Of a stretch of 64,000 bases of DNA, positions 1-6,361 are shown in pieces; position 1 is the first letter of the stretch; each line of letters begins with the position of its first letter. A model generated the notes under the pieces. It was not told where the DNA came from and did not search any database. It worked only from the letters and a program-made list of their open reading frames with translations. Source of the DNA: an uncultured Lachnospiraceae bacterium (GTDB taxonomy: Bacteria; Bacillota; Clostridia; Lachnospirales; Lachnospiraceae); the NCBI GenBank assembly GCA_910579505.1, contig CAJTTZ010000005.1, positions 137,794-201,793 of the forward strand, in the 5' to 3' direction. A program made the position numbers and the translations under genes.

Positions 1-207
1 ACCGCTGCCCGCCGCGATCAGTGCGAATCCGGCATATTCTCCGGCGGACGCGTTGTTCAGTGCACTCGCAATGAGCGCCTGTATGGAGGAGAGCCCCGCG
101 TTTCTGGCTGCGATGCCAAGCGTGAACGCCACCGCAAAATACCCGAGCGCGATGGGGCTGCCGTCCCGCATCCCGTGCCGGAAGCAGATTTTATTTTCTG
201 TAGTCAT
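1..207 (-). CDS. azlC: AzlC family branched-chain amino acid permease, N-terminal part (runs off window)
   Basis: Reading the minus strand from an ATG at 207 gives 69 codons that stay open to the window edge. The peptide begins MTTENKICFRHGMRDG and continues with a membrane-like stretch containing the residues LGYFAVAFTLGIAA and NNASAGEYAG, which match the N-terminal region of AzlC proteins. In that family AzlC is the large membrane subunit that, with AzlD, exports branched-chain amino acids or analogues such as azaleucine. An AAGGAG Shine-Dalgarno lies about 12 bases upstream of the ATG, and a good sigma-A promoter lies further up (292-320). Only the first quarter or so of the protein is in the window, so the family call rests on the N-terminus alone. 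A plus-strand ORF over the same bases has no family character. Confidence 0.75.
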   Translation of the reverse strand, partial: MTTENKICFRHGMRDGSPIALGYFAVAFTLGIAARNAGLSSIQALIASALNNASAGEYAGFALIAAGSG

Positions 208-267
208 GGTGATCGAAAACTCCTTCGTTTATCATCCTATAGCAAATGAGATGGTTTCATTTTATGG

Positions 268-290
268 AATCGAGCGCCGCGCGCTCGATT
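268..290 (-). promoter_or_regulatory. Perfect hairpin in azlC leader
   Basis: AATCGAGCGC and GCGCTCGATT form a perfect 10-bp inverted repeat with a 3-base loop, immediately downstream of the azlC -10 box. There is no T-tract, so it is not a terminator. It could be an operator at the transcription start or an mRNA 5' stem; the sequence does not decide between these. Confidence 0.5.
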
Positions 291-291
291 T

Positions 292-320
292 AGTATATCA
301 CCAGCGTGGAGAGAACGCAA
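292..320 (-). promoter_or_regulatory. Sigma-A type promoter of azlC
   Basis: On the minus strand TTGCGT (320-315) is followed after exactly 17 bases by TATACT (297-292). It points toward azlC. The transcript would start just before the perfect hairpin at 268-290. Confidence 0.6.
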
Positions 321-405
321 TATGGGGCGGATTTCCAAAGCGGAAACAGCGGCTGGAAACATGTCTTATGGAAGAAAGTGGAGAGGTAATTTGTGGTTTC
401 GGGGA

Positions 406-433
406 TTGACAGGAAAGAAAAGTGTGTTATAAT
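406..433 (+). promoter_or_regulatory. Sigma-A promoter of the GntR/ABC operon
   Basis: TTGACA (406-411), a 16-base spacer and TATAAT (428-433) form a near-consensus promoter directly ahead of the operator at 434-452 and the GntR gene. Confidence 0.75.
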
Positions 434-452
434 GTACTTATTCAATAAGTAC
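434..452 (+). promoter_or_regulatory. Palindromic operator, probably for the adjacent YtrA-type GntR repressor
   Basis: GTACTTAT-TCA-ATAAGTAC is a perfect 8+3+8 palindrome starting one base after the -10 box, followed by a further half-site (TTAAGTAC, 454-461). Placement over the transcription start, just before the regulator gene, is typical of autorepression. Binding by this GntR protein is inferred. Confidence 0.6.
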
Positions 453-483
453 ATTAAGTACACTTTGGCGAGAGGAGGAAAGC

Positions 484-861
484 GTGGAGATCATTATCAG
501 CAACAATGCCAATAAACCGATTTATGAGCAGATCACGTCGCAGATTAAGGCAATGATAATGAGCGGGGAACTGCAGCCGGGGGAATCCATTCCTTCCATG
601 CGCGCTCTGGCAAAGTCCATTCATGTCAGCGTCATCACGGTGCAGAAGGCTTACGAGGATCTGCAGCGGGACGGATTTATCGACACAGCGGTGGGCAGGG
701 GCAGTTTTGTCGCGGCGCAGAACAGGGAATTATATCAGGAGGAGCAGCAGCGGATTGCGGAAGAACATCTGCAGGCGGCGGCGGAGATTGGCAGGATGAA
801 CAACATTCCGTTAGAGAGGCTGACGAAAATACTTGCTTTATTTTATGAAGACACGGAGTGA
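484..861 (+). CDS. GntR family transcriptional regulator, YtrA type
   Basis: This 125-residue protein has an N-terminal winged helix typical of GntR proteins (residues about 10-75, with KPIYEQITSQIK, GELQPGESIPSMRALA and VSVITVQKAYEDLQRDGFI) and only a short helical tail. That is the YtrA subfamily architecture, which lacks a large effector domain. YtrA-type regulators usually repress themselves and an adjacent ABC transporter, and here an ABC ATPase and permease follow at once. The start is GTG at 484, seven bases or so after an AGAGGAGG ribosome binding site. The perfect palindrome at 434-452 overlaps the promoter start region and is the obvious operator. The inducer is unknown; relatives answer to cell-wall antibiotics. 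A second protein of the same size and type is encoded at 46694-47077 next to clpC. Confidence 0.85.
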   Translation: MEIIISNNANKPIYEQITSQIKAMIMSGELQPGESIPSMRALAKSIHVSVITVQKAYEDLQRDGFIDTAVGRGSFVAAQNRELYQEEQQRIAEEHLQAAAEIGRMNNIPLERLTKILALFYEDTE

Positions 862-892
862 GGGGAACCTATATAGGGAAAGGAAAGAGCAT

Positions 893-1759
893 ATGGAAAA
901 TATATTAGAACTGCAGAAGGTTACCAAGTCGTACCCGAAATCGGATTTTACGCTGGATGAGATTACGTTCTCCCTGCCTTACGGGTCGATTCTCGGGTTT
1001 GTTGGGGAAAACGGCGCCGGCAAGACGACGACCATCAACTGTATTTTAAATACGGCAGCAAAGGACGGCGGCACGGTTAAGCTGTTCGGTAAGGAAATGG
1101 GCGACGGGGATACCGATATCAGGGAGAAGATCGGCGTGGTATACGACGGGGATAATTTCCCGGGTTTCTGGACGGCAAAACAGCTGTCGAAGGTGATGGA
1201 GGGGCTTTTTCAGAACTGGGATGAGGCGCTGTTCCAGAAATATCTGGAGGAATTTCAACTGCCGCCGAAACAGAAAATCAGACACTATTCCAAGGGGATG
1301 ACCATGAAGCTGGCGATAGCCGCCGCGCTCTCGCACCACCCGGAGCTTCTGATTCTGGATGAGGCGACGAGCGGCCTTGACCCGGTGATGCGGGATGACA
1401 TGCTGGACGTTTTTCTGGAATTTGTGCAGGAGGAAAACCATGCCATCCTTTTATCGTCCCATATCACGAGCGATCTGGAAAAGGTGGCGGATTATATCGC
1501 GTTTATCCACGGCGGCAGGGTGATTTTGACGGCGGCGAAGGACGAGCTGATTTATCAGTACGCGGTGCTTCGCTGTAAGGAGAGCCAGTTTCTGACGCTT
1601 GACAAAGAGGATATTCTGGCATACCGAAAGCGGGATATGCAGATTGATGTGCTGGTGGCGGACGGCAGTAAGGCGAGACAGAAATATAAAGAGGTGGTGG
1701 CGGACCACGCTTCGGTGGACGAGATCATGCTGCTGTTAGTGAAAGGAGAGAGAGTATGA
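893..1759 (+). CDS. ABC transporter ATP-binding protein
   Basis: This 288-residue cytoplasmic ATPase energises the membrane protein encoded next to it. It carries a Walker A motif (GENGAGKTTT, near residue 40), an ABC signature of the less common form YSKGM followed by TMKLAIA, a Walker B motif LLILDEATSGLDP, and the switch histidine in LSSHI. The start at 893 is preceded by GGAAAGG; an upstream in-frame ATG at 833 would overlap the regulator gene and has no ribosome binding site. The stop overlaps the start of the permease gene as ATGA, so the two are translationally coupled. Together with the YtrA-type regulator this resembles small exporters or cell-envelope stress transporters of Firmicutes. 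The substrate is not evident. Confidence 0.9.
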   Translation: MENILELQKVTKSYPKSDFTLDEITFSLPYGSILGFVGENGAGKTTTINCILNTAAKDGGTVKLFGKEMGDGDTDIREKIGVVYDGDNFPGFWTAKQLSKVMEGLFQNWDEALFQKYLEEFQLPPKQKIRHYSKGMTMKLAIAAALSHHPELLILDEATSGLDPVMRDDMLDVFLEFVQEENHAILLSSHITSDLEKVADYIAFIHGGRVILTAAKDELIYQYAVLRCKESQFLTLDKEDILAYRKRDMQIDVLVADGSKARQKYKEVVADHASVDEIMLLLVKGERV

Positions 1760-2412
1760 GAGGGCTTTTGCGAAATAATTTTTATGCTACGCTTGCGGGT
1801 GCGAAGGCGTTTGTGGGGATTGCTGTTTTGCTGGGGATTTTTGTAGTCGCCATGGATAACGTCATTCCAACGCTTCTCATCAGCTATGCGCTTCTGGTAA
1901 TGATTGGATTTTCCCTCAATTCGATAGCCAGTATCAGAAAGGAGAGCGCCACGAAATGGGCGAAATATAAGATGACTGCCCCGGTCAAAAGGGCGGATAT
2001 CGTGAAGAGCTTTTTTGTCAGCCAGCTTTTGTGGCTTTTCGTGGGAACCGGGTTTGCCGCCACAGCAGTCGCTTCGTCTGTCGCGCTGCACGGCTTTCCC
2101 TTTGACAGGAATACGGATCTCTTTATGCTGTTTGTGGTGGGAATCGGGATCAGCCTTTTTATGGGCGCGTTTTTTATCCCGCTCTATTTTCTGGGCGGGG
2201 AGGAGCGCAGCGAAGTGATTCTGGTGGTAAGCCTGCTCGGCGGAACTGGTATGCTTATGGGTCTGACCGCTTTGGTCAATAAGATGTATCCGGGAGAAAT
2301 GACGCCCCGTCAGATCATTTTGAGCGGCATTTTTATGATAGCATGCGGCGCGGCGGCGTTCGCATTGTCCTGCCCGGTCGCGACGGGGGTGTTTCGGAGG
2401 AAGGAATACTGA
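1756..2412 (+). CDS. ABC-2 type transporter permease
   Basis: This 218-residue protein is almost entirely hydrophobic, with about six predicted membrane spans and no soluble domain. It fits the small ABC-2 permeases that pair with YtrB-like ATPases. Examples of spans are around residues 18-35 (IAVLLGIFVVAM), 38-55, 83-105, 118-140, 150-170 and 182-205. Its ATG overlaps the ATPase stop by four bases. A hairpin with a T-tract at 2480-2515 ends the unit. Substrate and direction of transport cannot be told from sequence; the linked GntR/YtrA regulator suggests an inducible export or envelope-protection role. Confidence 0.8.
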   Translation: MRGLLRNNFYATLAGAKAFVGIAVLLGIFVVAMDNVIPTLLISYALLVMIGFSLNSIASIRKESATKWAKYKMTAPVKRADIVKSFFVSQLLWLFVGTGFAATAVASSVALHGFPFDRNTDLFMLFVVGIGISLFMGAFFIPLYFLGGEERSEVILVVSLLGGTGMLMGLTALVNKMYPGEMTPRQIILSGIFMIACGAAAFALSCPVATGVFRRKEY

Positions 2413-2479
2413 TAGGGTAAATGGGTTTTCCGCCAAAAAACAGAAAAGGTATGTTTTCATAAGAGAAGACGGAAATAGG

Positions 2480-2515
2480 GAACCGTTGCGAGTTGAAAAG
2501 CGCGGTTCTTTTTTT
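2480..2515 (+). terminator. Rho-independent terminator after the GntR/ABC operon
   Basis: GAACCG (2480-2485) pairs with CGGTTC (2503-2508), followed by seven T residues (2509-2515). It separates the ABC operon from the PadR operon. Confidence 0.7.
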
Positions 2516-2526
2516 GAAAATAGTTG

Positions 2527-2555
2527 TTGACAAACAATATTATATGTCATATAGT
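2527..2555 (+). promoter_or_regulatory. Sigma-A promoter of the padR operon
   Basis: TTGACA (2527-2532), a 17-base spacer and TATAGT (2550-2555). The -10 box lies inside the first palindromic operator. Confidence 0.75.
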
Positions 2556-2591
2556 ATGTGTAGAAACAATATTATACGACATATAATATTG
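2535..2591 (+). promoter_or_regulatory. Two tandem palindromic operators, probably for PadR
   Basis: The first copy (2535-2559) has CAATATTATA, five bases, then an imperfect inverse TATAGTATGT. The second (2567-2591) is a perfect 10+5+10 palindrome, CAATATTATA and TATAATATTG. The copies start 32 bases apart, about three helical turns, and cover the -10 box and start site. That is what a repressor binding cooperatively as two dimers would use. Binding by the adjacent PadR protein is inferred from position. Confidence 0.65.
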
Positions 2592-2694
2592 CATATCTAA
2601 ATAATATTATAGAACAACAGAGGTGATTGAAGGGAGGATAACTCCAAGAGCGATGACAATGAAATGTGTAAAAAGGAAGAAAGGAGTCATTTAC

Positions 2695-3021
2695 ATGGTT
2701 TTTAACACAGGTGCGGCATTGCTGGACGCCATCGTGCTGGCTGTTGTGTCCCATGAGCAGGAAGGAACCTATGGCTACAAGATCACGCAGGAAGTGCGGC
2801 TGGTCATAGAGATTTCCGAGTCTACGCTGTATCCGGTCCTGCGGCGACTGCAGAAGGATGAATGCCTGCAGATTTACGATATGGAATGTGCGGGAAGGAA
2901 CAGGCGGTATTACAGGATTACGGAGAAGGGAAGGGCGCAGCTCAATCTGTACATCAGCGAATGGTATCGGTATTCTGCCAAATTGAACAGTATTTTTGAG
3001 GGAGGACTTAAGAATGAATAG
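2695..3021 (+). CDS. PadR family transcriptional regulator
   Basis: This 108-residue protein is a typical single-domain PadR winged helix (subfamily 2). It has an N-terminal helix (LLDAIVLAVVSHEQEGTYGY), the recognition region ISESTLYPVLRRLQKD, and the wing GRNRRYYRITEKGR. The start at 2695 follows AAAGGAG by nine bases; an upstream in-frame ATG at 2623 lacks a good ribosome binding site and would make the protein longer than usual. PadR proteins repress transporter or envelope genes and are often released by small aromatic or drug-like ligands. The tandem palindromes over the promoter suggest autoregulation of the operon, which continues with DUF1700 and DUF4097 genes overlapping or abutting this one. 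Confidence 0.9.
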   Translation: MVFNTGAALLDAIVLAVVSHEQEGTYGYKITQEVRLVIEISESTLYPVLRRLQKDECLQIYDMECAGRNRRYYRITEKGRAQLNLYISEWYRYSAKLNSIFEGGLKNE

Positions 3022-3889
3022 AGCGGAATTTATGAGCAGACTGACCGCGCTTTTACAGGACGTGCCGCCTGCGGAGCGGGAGGAGGCGATCACTTATTAT
3101 AATGAATATTTTGACGATGCGGGCGAGGGAAACGAAGCGGGCGTGATCGCAGCGCTCGGTTCGCCGGAGGAGCTCGCGAAGGCGATCAAGGCAGGGCTTT
3201 TTGACGGCGGAAACGGGGGAGAGTTTACGGAGTCCGGCTTCCACGGTTATGAGCAGAGAAACAAGAACCAACTTATGTCAACTAGCGGACCGCAGTCCGA
3301 TGCGCAGGGAGCAGGCGGCACACAGGGAAACCCGCAGAACGGCGCGCAGGGAAGCGGTGCATACGGTTCCTACGGTCAGCAGGCAAACGGCGCAGGTAGC
3401 GCATATGGCGCATACGGGCAGCAGGCGACCAGCGCAGGCGGCACATACGGGTACCAGCAGCAGGCAGGAAGTGGTCAGGGAAATGCGCAGGGTACACCAC
3501 AGAAGAAACCGATGACAGGCGGACAGATTGCGCTGATTATTGTTCTGGCGGTACTTCTCTCCCCGGTCTGGATCGGTGTACTTGGCGGACTTTTTGGCGG
3601 CGGTGTCGGCATATTGGCAGGGCTGTTTGGCATCTTCCTCGCCTTTCTGGTGGTGGGCGTGGTGTTGACGGTGGTCGGTATCGCGCTGGTGATCGCGGGA
3701 TTTGTGGCGATGTTCGGCGCGCCGCTCGGCGGGCTTAGCATGATTGGCGGTGGTCTGATTATGGTGGCGGTCGGACTGGTGTTTGTCTGGCTGATGGTAC
3801 TGGTGGTAGGTACGGCGATCCCCGCCCTGTTCCGGGGATGCGTGAATCTGTGCCATAGATTGTTTCACAGGGGAGGTACGCGGGCATGA
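3014..3889 (+). CDS. DUF1700 family membrane protein with low-complexity linker
   Basis: This 291-residue protein begins with the DUF1700 helical region (residues 1-60: RAEFMSRLTALLQDVPPAEREEAITYYNEYFDDAG, then GSPEELAKAI). A Gly/Ala/Gln/Tyr-rich linker follows (about residues 85-165, with units such as GAYGSYGQQ and GAYGQQ), and then several Gly-rich membrane spans (about 175-280). DUF1700 proteins are commonly encoded next to PadR regulators and putative adhesins in Firmicutes and are thought to act in envelope regulation. The ATG at 3014 overlaps the end of padR by eight bases and the stop overlaps the next start as ATGA, so the three genes are coupled. The repetitive linker is longer than the plain DUF1700 domain needs and may vary between strains. 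Confidence 0.8.
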   Translation: MNRAEFMSRLTALLQDVPPAEREEAITYYNEYFDDAGEGNEAGVIAALGSPEELAKAIKAGLFDGGNGGEFTESGFHGYEQRNKNQLMSTSGPQSDAQGAGGTQGNPQNGAQGSGAYGSYGQQANGAGSAYGAYGQQATSAGGTYGYQQQAGSGQGNAQGTPQKKPMTGGQIALIIVLAVLLSPVWIGVLGGLFGGGVGILAGLFGIFLAFLVVGVVLTVVGIALVIAGFVAMFGAPLGGLSMIGGGLIMVAVGLVFVWLMVLVVGTAIPALFRGCVNLCHRLFHRGGTRA

Positions 3890-4980
3890 AAAAATTTACA
3901 AAGGGCTGTCTGATGACGGCGTTGGTTCTGTTTATTGTAGGTATGATACTCACTCTCGTATGTGGCCTGCTTGGCGGGTTCCGGCAGCTTGAGGAGATGG
4001 GGAACATTAAGGGCATTCCGTTTGTCTGGCGTATGGATAGGGACGGTGACTGGCGGATTGGTTTCTTTCGCTCGCCGGGATATGACAGAGACGACTGGGA
4101 GGAGTTGGAGGAGCTTGAAGAGATCGAGGATATAGAGAGTGTGGAAGATGTTCGCAAGGTGGTGGACGAGACCATGGAGAAGAAGCGGAAGGAGGTTGAA
4201 GGGAAAAAGACACAGCTTTCCCTTACGGCGGATACCCTCGGCAGTCTGGAAATTGATGTGGAGGACTGCAATGTAGTGATTTGGAAATCCGAGGATGCGA
4301 ACGCTTGGATTCTGATGGACGGCAATACCAACAAAGCATATTACAAGATAGACAATGAAGGTGGAAGGAGCAGGCTGCGCATCGCAAATGAGGTGGAGCA
4401 CCATCTCGGGCACTGGCGAGGCGGTCCCAACGATACGGTCTATCTGTGGCTGCCGGAGGGTTGCGTGCTGGAGGAGTGCGACATAGATGTGGGAGCGGGC
4501 TATATGGACAGCATCTTCCTGAAAGCGAAGGAGATGAAGATGAATCTGGGAGCCGGACTGGTCACGACGGACGGCTTTTGGGGAGAGGAGCTCAGCGTCA
4601 CTGTGGGCGCGGGAGAACTTCTCGCGGACCGCATCACAGCGGGGAAGGCGGATTTTGAGATTGGCGCCGGACATATGAGTATAAGCGAGCTTTCCGTCAG
4701 CGGCGAGATGGATCTGGATGTGAGCATGGGTGCGGCTGAGGTCGCTGGCACCATAGCGGGAGATTTGGATGTCGAGTGCGGTATGGGTGAAATCGTTATG
4801 AGCCTTACCGGTTCCGAGGACGACCACAGCTACTATGTGGAGTGCGGCATGGGCAATGTTGTTGTGGGGAGCTACAGCCACGGCGGTGTCGCGTCACATA
4901 AATCATGGAATGCTGGAAAAAGCAGCTATTTTGATATAAACTGTAATATGGGCAATGTGACTGTGACCTTTGATGAGTAG
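3886..4980 (+). CDS. DUF4097 family beta-strand repeat protein (membrane-anchored)
   Basis: This 364-residue protein starts with one membrane span (residues 8-28, MTALVLFIVGMILTLVCGLL). An acidic region (about 60-110) follows, and then a long right-handed beta-type domain of repeated short strands such as LDVSMGAAEVAGTI and VECGMGEIVM, characteristic of DUF4097 proteins. The recurrent GAG and GMG turns recur about every 20 residues. Relatives include LiaX-like and putative adhesin proteins that monitor the envelope. Its partners here are PadR, DUF1700 and, 135 bases downstream, a PspC-domain protein, a set seen in envelope stress regulons. Topology is probably one span with the beta domain outside. 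Molecular function is not known. Confidence 0.75.
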   Translation: MKKFTKGCLMTALVLFIVGMILTLVCGLLGGFRQLEEMGNIKGIPFVWRMDRDGDWRIGFFRSPGYDRDDWEELEELEEIEDIESVEDVRKVVDETMEKKRKEVEGKKTQLSLTADTLGSLEIDVEDCNVVIWKSEDANAWILMDGNTNKAYYKIDNEGGRSRLRIANEVEHHLGHWRGGPNDTVYLWLPEGCVLEECDIDVGAGYMDSIFLKAKEMKMNLGAGLVTTDGFWGEELSVTVGAGELLADRITAGKADFEIGAGHMSISELSVSGEMDLDVSMGAAEVAGTIAGDLDVECGMGEIVMSLTGSEDDHSYYVECGMGNVVVGSYSHGGVASHKSWNAGKSSYFDINCNMGNVTVTFDE

Positions 4981-4991
4981 GGTGGATATAG

Positions 4992-5075
4992 TTATGTAAA
5001 CCAAGAAAGACTCTTGGGGAAGAGAAAAAATTATGTAAACTTGAACAGCACAAGGGAAAATGAGTTATGTTAACC
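4992..5075 (+). repeat. Three spaced copies of the decamer TTATGTAAAC upstream of the PspC gene
   Basis: Exact copies lie at 4992-5001 and 5031-5040, and a one-base variant (TTATGTTAAC) at 5065-5074. Spacings are 39 and 34 bases. The same decamer recurs in other intergenic regions of the window (5424, 34921 inverted, 42803 inverted, 59980). Confidence 0.6.
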
Positions 5076-5114
5076 AGAAGAGCGTAGAAACGAAATTTAA
5101 AAAGGAGGATAACG

Positions 5115-5324
5115 ATGAATAACGATATGAAAAAACTGATGAGGTCAAGAGGCAACAGGATGATATGCGGCGTCTGCGGGGGAATCGGGGAATATTTAAA
5201 CATTGACCCCACGCTGGTGCGCCTGATCTGGGCGATTTGCTCGGTGGCGAGCCTTGGCATGGGACTGCTCGTCTACTTCATCGCAGCGGTGGTGATGCCG
5301 GAGAGCGACGACATTGTGATGTAG
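5115..5324 (+). CDS. PspC domain protein
   Basis: This 69-residue protein is a stand-alone PspC domain: a short basic N-terminus, the conserved MICGVCGGIGEYLNIDPTLVRLIW segment split around residues 16-39, and one membrane span (about 40-62) ending in VMPE. PspC domains act in phage-shock and LiaFSR-type envelope stress responses, usually as membrane sensors or toxin-buffering partners. A perfect AAGGAGG site precedes the ATG. It follows the DUF4097 gene by 134 bases that hold three copies of a decamer repeat, so it may be read both with the padR operon and separately. Confidence 0.85.
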   Translation: MNNDMKKLMRSRGNRMICGVCGGIGEYLNIDPTLVRLIWAICSVASLGMGLLVYFIAAVVMPESDDIVM

Positions 5325-5404
5325 GAAAAATGACTGTGAAAGCAATGCTTGACCAAGAAAGTCAACGATGCGACGCACAGTAAAATTGTTCTGGCACGAA
5401 AAAG

Positions 5405-5446
5405 AAAAGGGAGGGAGGTTACTTTATGTAAACCTCCTGCCCTTTT
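5405..5446. terminator. Bidirectional terminator between pspC and the ECF S-component gene
   Basis: A 16-bp stem with two mismatches (5405-5420 with 5431-5446) encloses a 10-base loop. T-runs flank both sides, best on the minus strand (CCCTTTTCTTTTT). It sits between convergent genes. One copy of TTATGTAAAC (5424-5433) overlaps its loop. Confidence 0.65.
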
Positions 5447-5517
5447 CCACAAAGCGAAGTTTTCTTATTCATACCGTGATGTCCGCGTGATATTTTGCTG
5501 CAGCGGATATCTGGCCG

Positions 5518-6096
5518 TCATATAGAAAAAAACAGTCCCGATTTTTTCAGCGCGGGGCGCACCGCGTTGTACACGAGAACGGCAACGACCGTGGATGTCA
5601 CCGCGTTGATGGAGGTGGATGCCACATTCCATGCGAGGGTCACTTCCGCGGCAGGCTTGCCCAGAATCGCCAGCTTGTAAAAATAGCCGAACAGCGGGTC
5701 AAAAACCACGTTGAATAAAAGCCCGCCCACAGCGGCGATGAGGGACCATTTGTATACCTTTTTCGTGTCGGTCTCGGTGCTGATGTGCGCGATTTTGTGG
5801 GCGATCAGCCCGGTGATTAAGCCGATGCAGAATTTCAGGATAAACGTTTTGGGGGCGTAGACCACATAGACCGGGTCAAAGAGATCGCCGATGGTCATGC
5901 CGATGGCGCCGCCAAGCCCGCCGTACACGCCGCCAAGCAGCAGCGCGCCCAGCACACAGACCGCGTTCCCCAGATGGATCGAGGTGGCATCGCCGCCGGG
6001 CAGGGGAATTTTGATCTGTAAAAAAGTGAACACCACATAGGACAATGCGGCGAAGATGCCTGTAAATACAATCTTTAAAAGTTTCTCGTTTTTCAT
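5518..6096 (-). CDS. ECF transporter S component (substrate unknown)
   Basis: This 192-residue protein has about six membrane spans and the S-component hallmarks near the N-terminus: a short basic start (MKNEKLLKIVFTGIFAALSYVV), a PLPGGDATSIHLGN loop and a GGVYGGLGGAIGMTIGDLFDP segment with small residues for contact with the T subunit. S components bind vitamins or precursors and share a common ATPase/T-subunit module encoded elsewhere; no such module is nearby. The closest impression is the DUF1393/HmpT-like group (pyrimidine or vitamin precursors). The start at 6096 is chosen because the residues upstream of it are charged and AT-rich and do not look like protein; a GAAAGG site precedes it. 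I saw no recognisable riboswitch in its leader. Confidence 0.8.
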   Translation of the reverse strand: MKNEKLLKIVFTGIFAALSYVVFTFLQIKIPLPGGDATSIHLGNAVCVLGALLLGGVYGGLGGAIGMTIGDLFDPVYVVYAPKTFILKFCIGLITGLIAHKIAHISTETDTKKVYKWSLIAAVGGLLFNVVFDPLFGYFYKLAILGKPAAEVTLAWNVASTSINAVTSTVVAVLVYNAVRPALKKSGLFFSI

Positions 6097-6361
6097 ATGG
6101 ATTTCTGCCTTTCTGTCATTCCTATCAAAAAATTCCAGTTTTTTAACCGTTAGTCTTATCTTATACCGAAATGACCCTTTTAAAAGTACCACTTTGCTTT
6201 TTTTTAACCATACCAGATGCCGGATCACACAGATGGAAAGGCTCCTAAAAAAATGATACCTAAATAACAAAAGACACCTTAATTTGGTCTGCCCTGTTTA
6301 TTAGGATGTAAGAAACAGTCTGAAAGACAGCGCTTTTAGGGAAGCGGGAAGGAAGGGGCGT
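6097..6361. other. Divergent intergenic region between ECF gene and phosphorylase operon
   Basis: These 265 bases are AT-rich and hold the divergent control regions of the ECF gene (minus) and the sugar operon (plus). A candidate shared element, AAAAGACACCTT directly followed by AATTTGG, lies at 6269-6287; a close relative lies at 13680-13703 ahead of the importer genes. No convincing riboswitch or full consensus promoter was found. Confidence 0.4.

Noticed and set aside
53..409. 118-codon plus-strand open frame at the window start
   Set aside because: The opposite strand encodes a clear AzlC N-terminus with promoter and ribosome binding site; this frame also runs through that promoter.
3865..4881. 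338-codon open frame on the minus strand
   Set aside because: Antisense to the DUF4097 gene; His-rich and without family features.
6097..6361. Possible riboswitch ahead of the ECF S component
   Set aside because: I looked for thiamine, preQ1 and similar cores and found no conserved motif.
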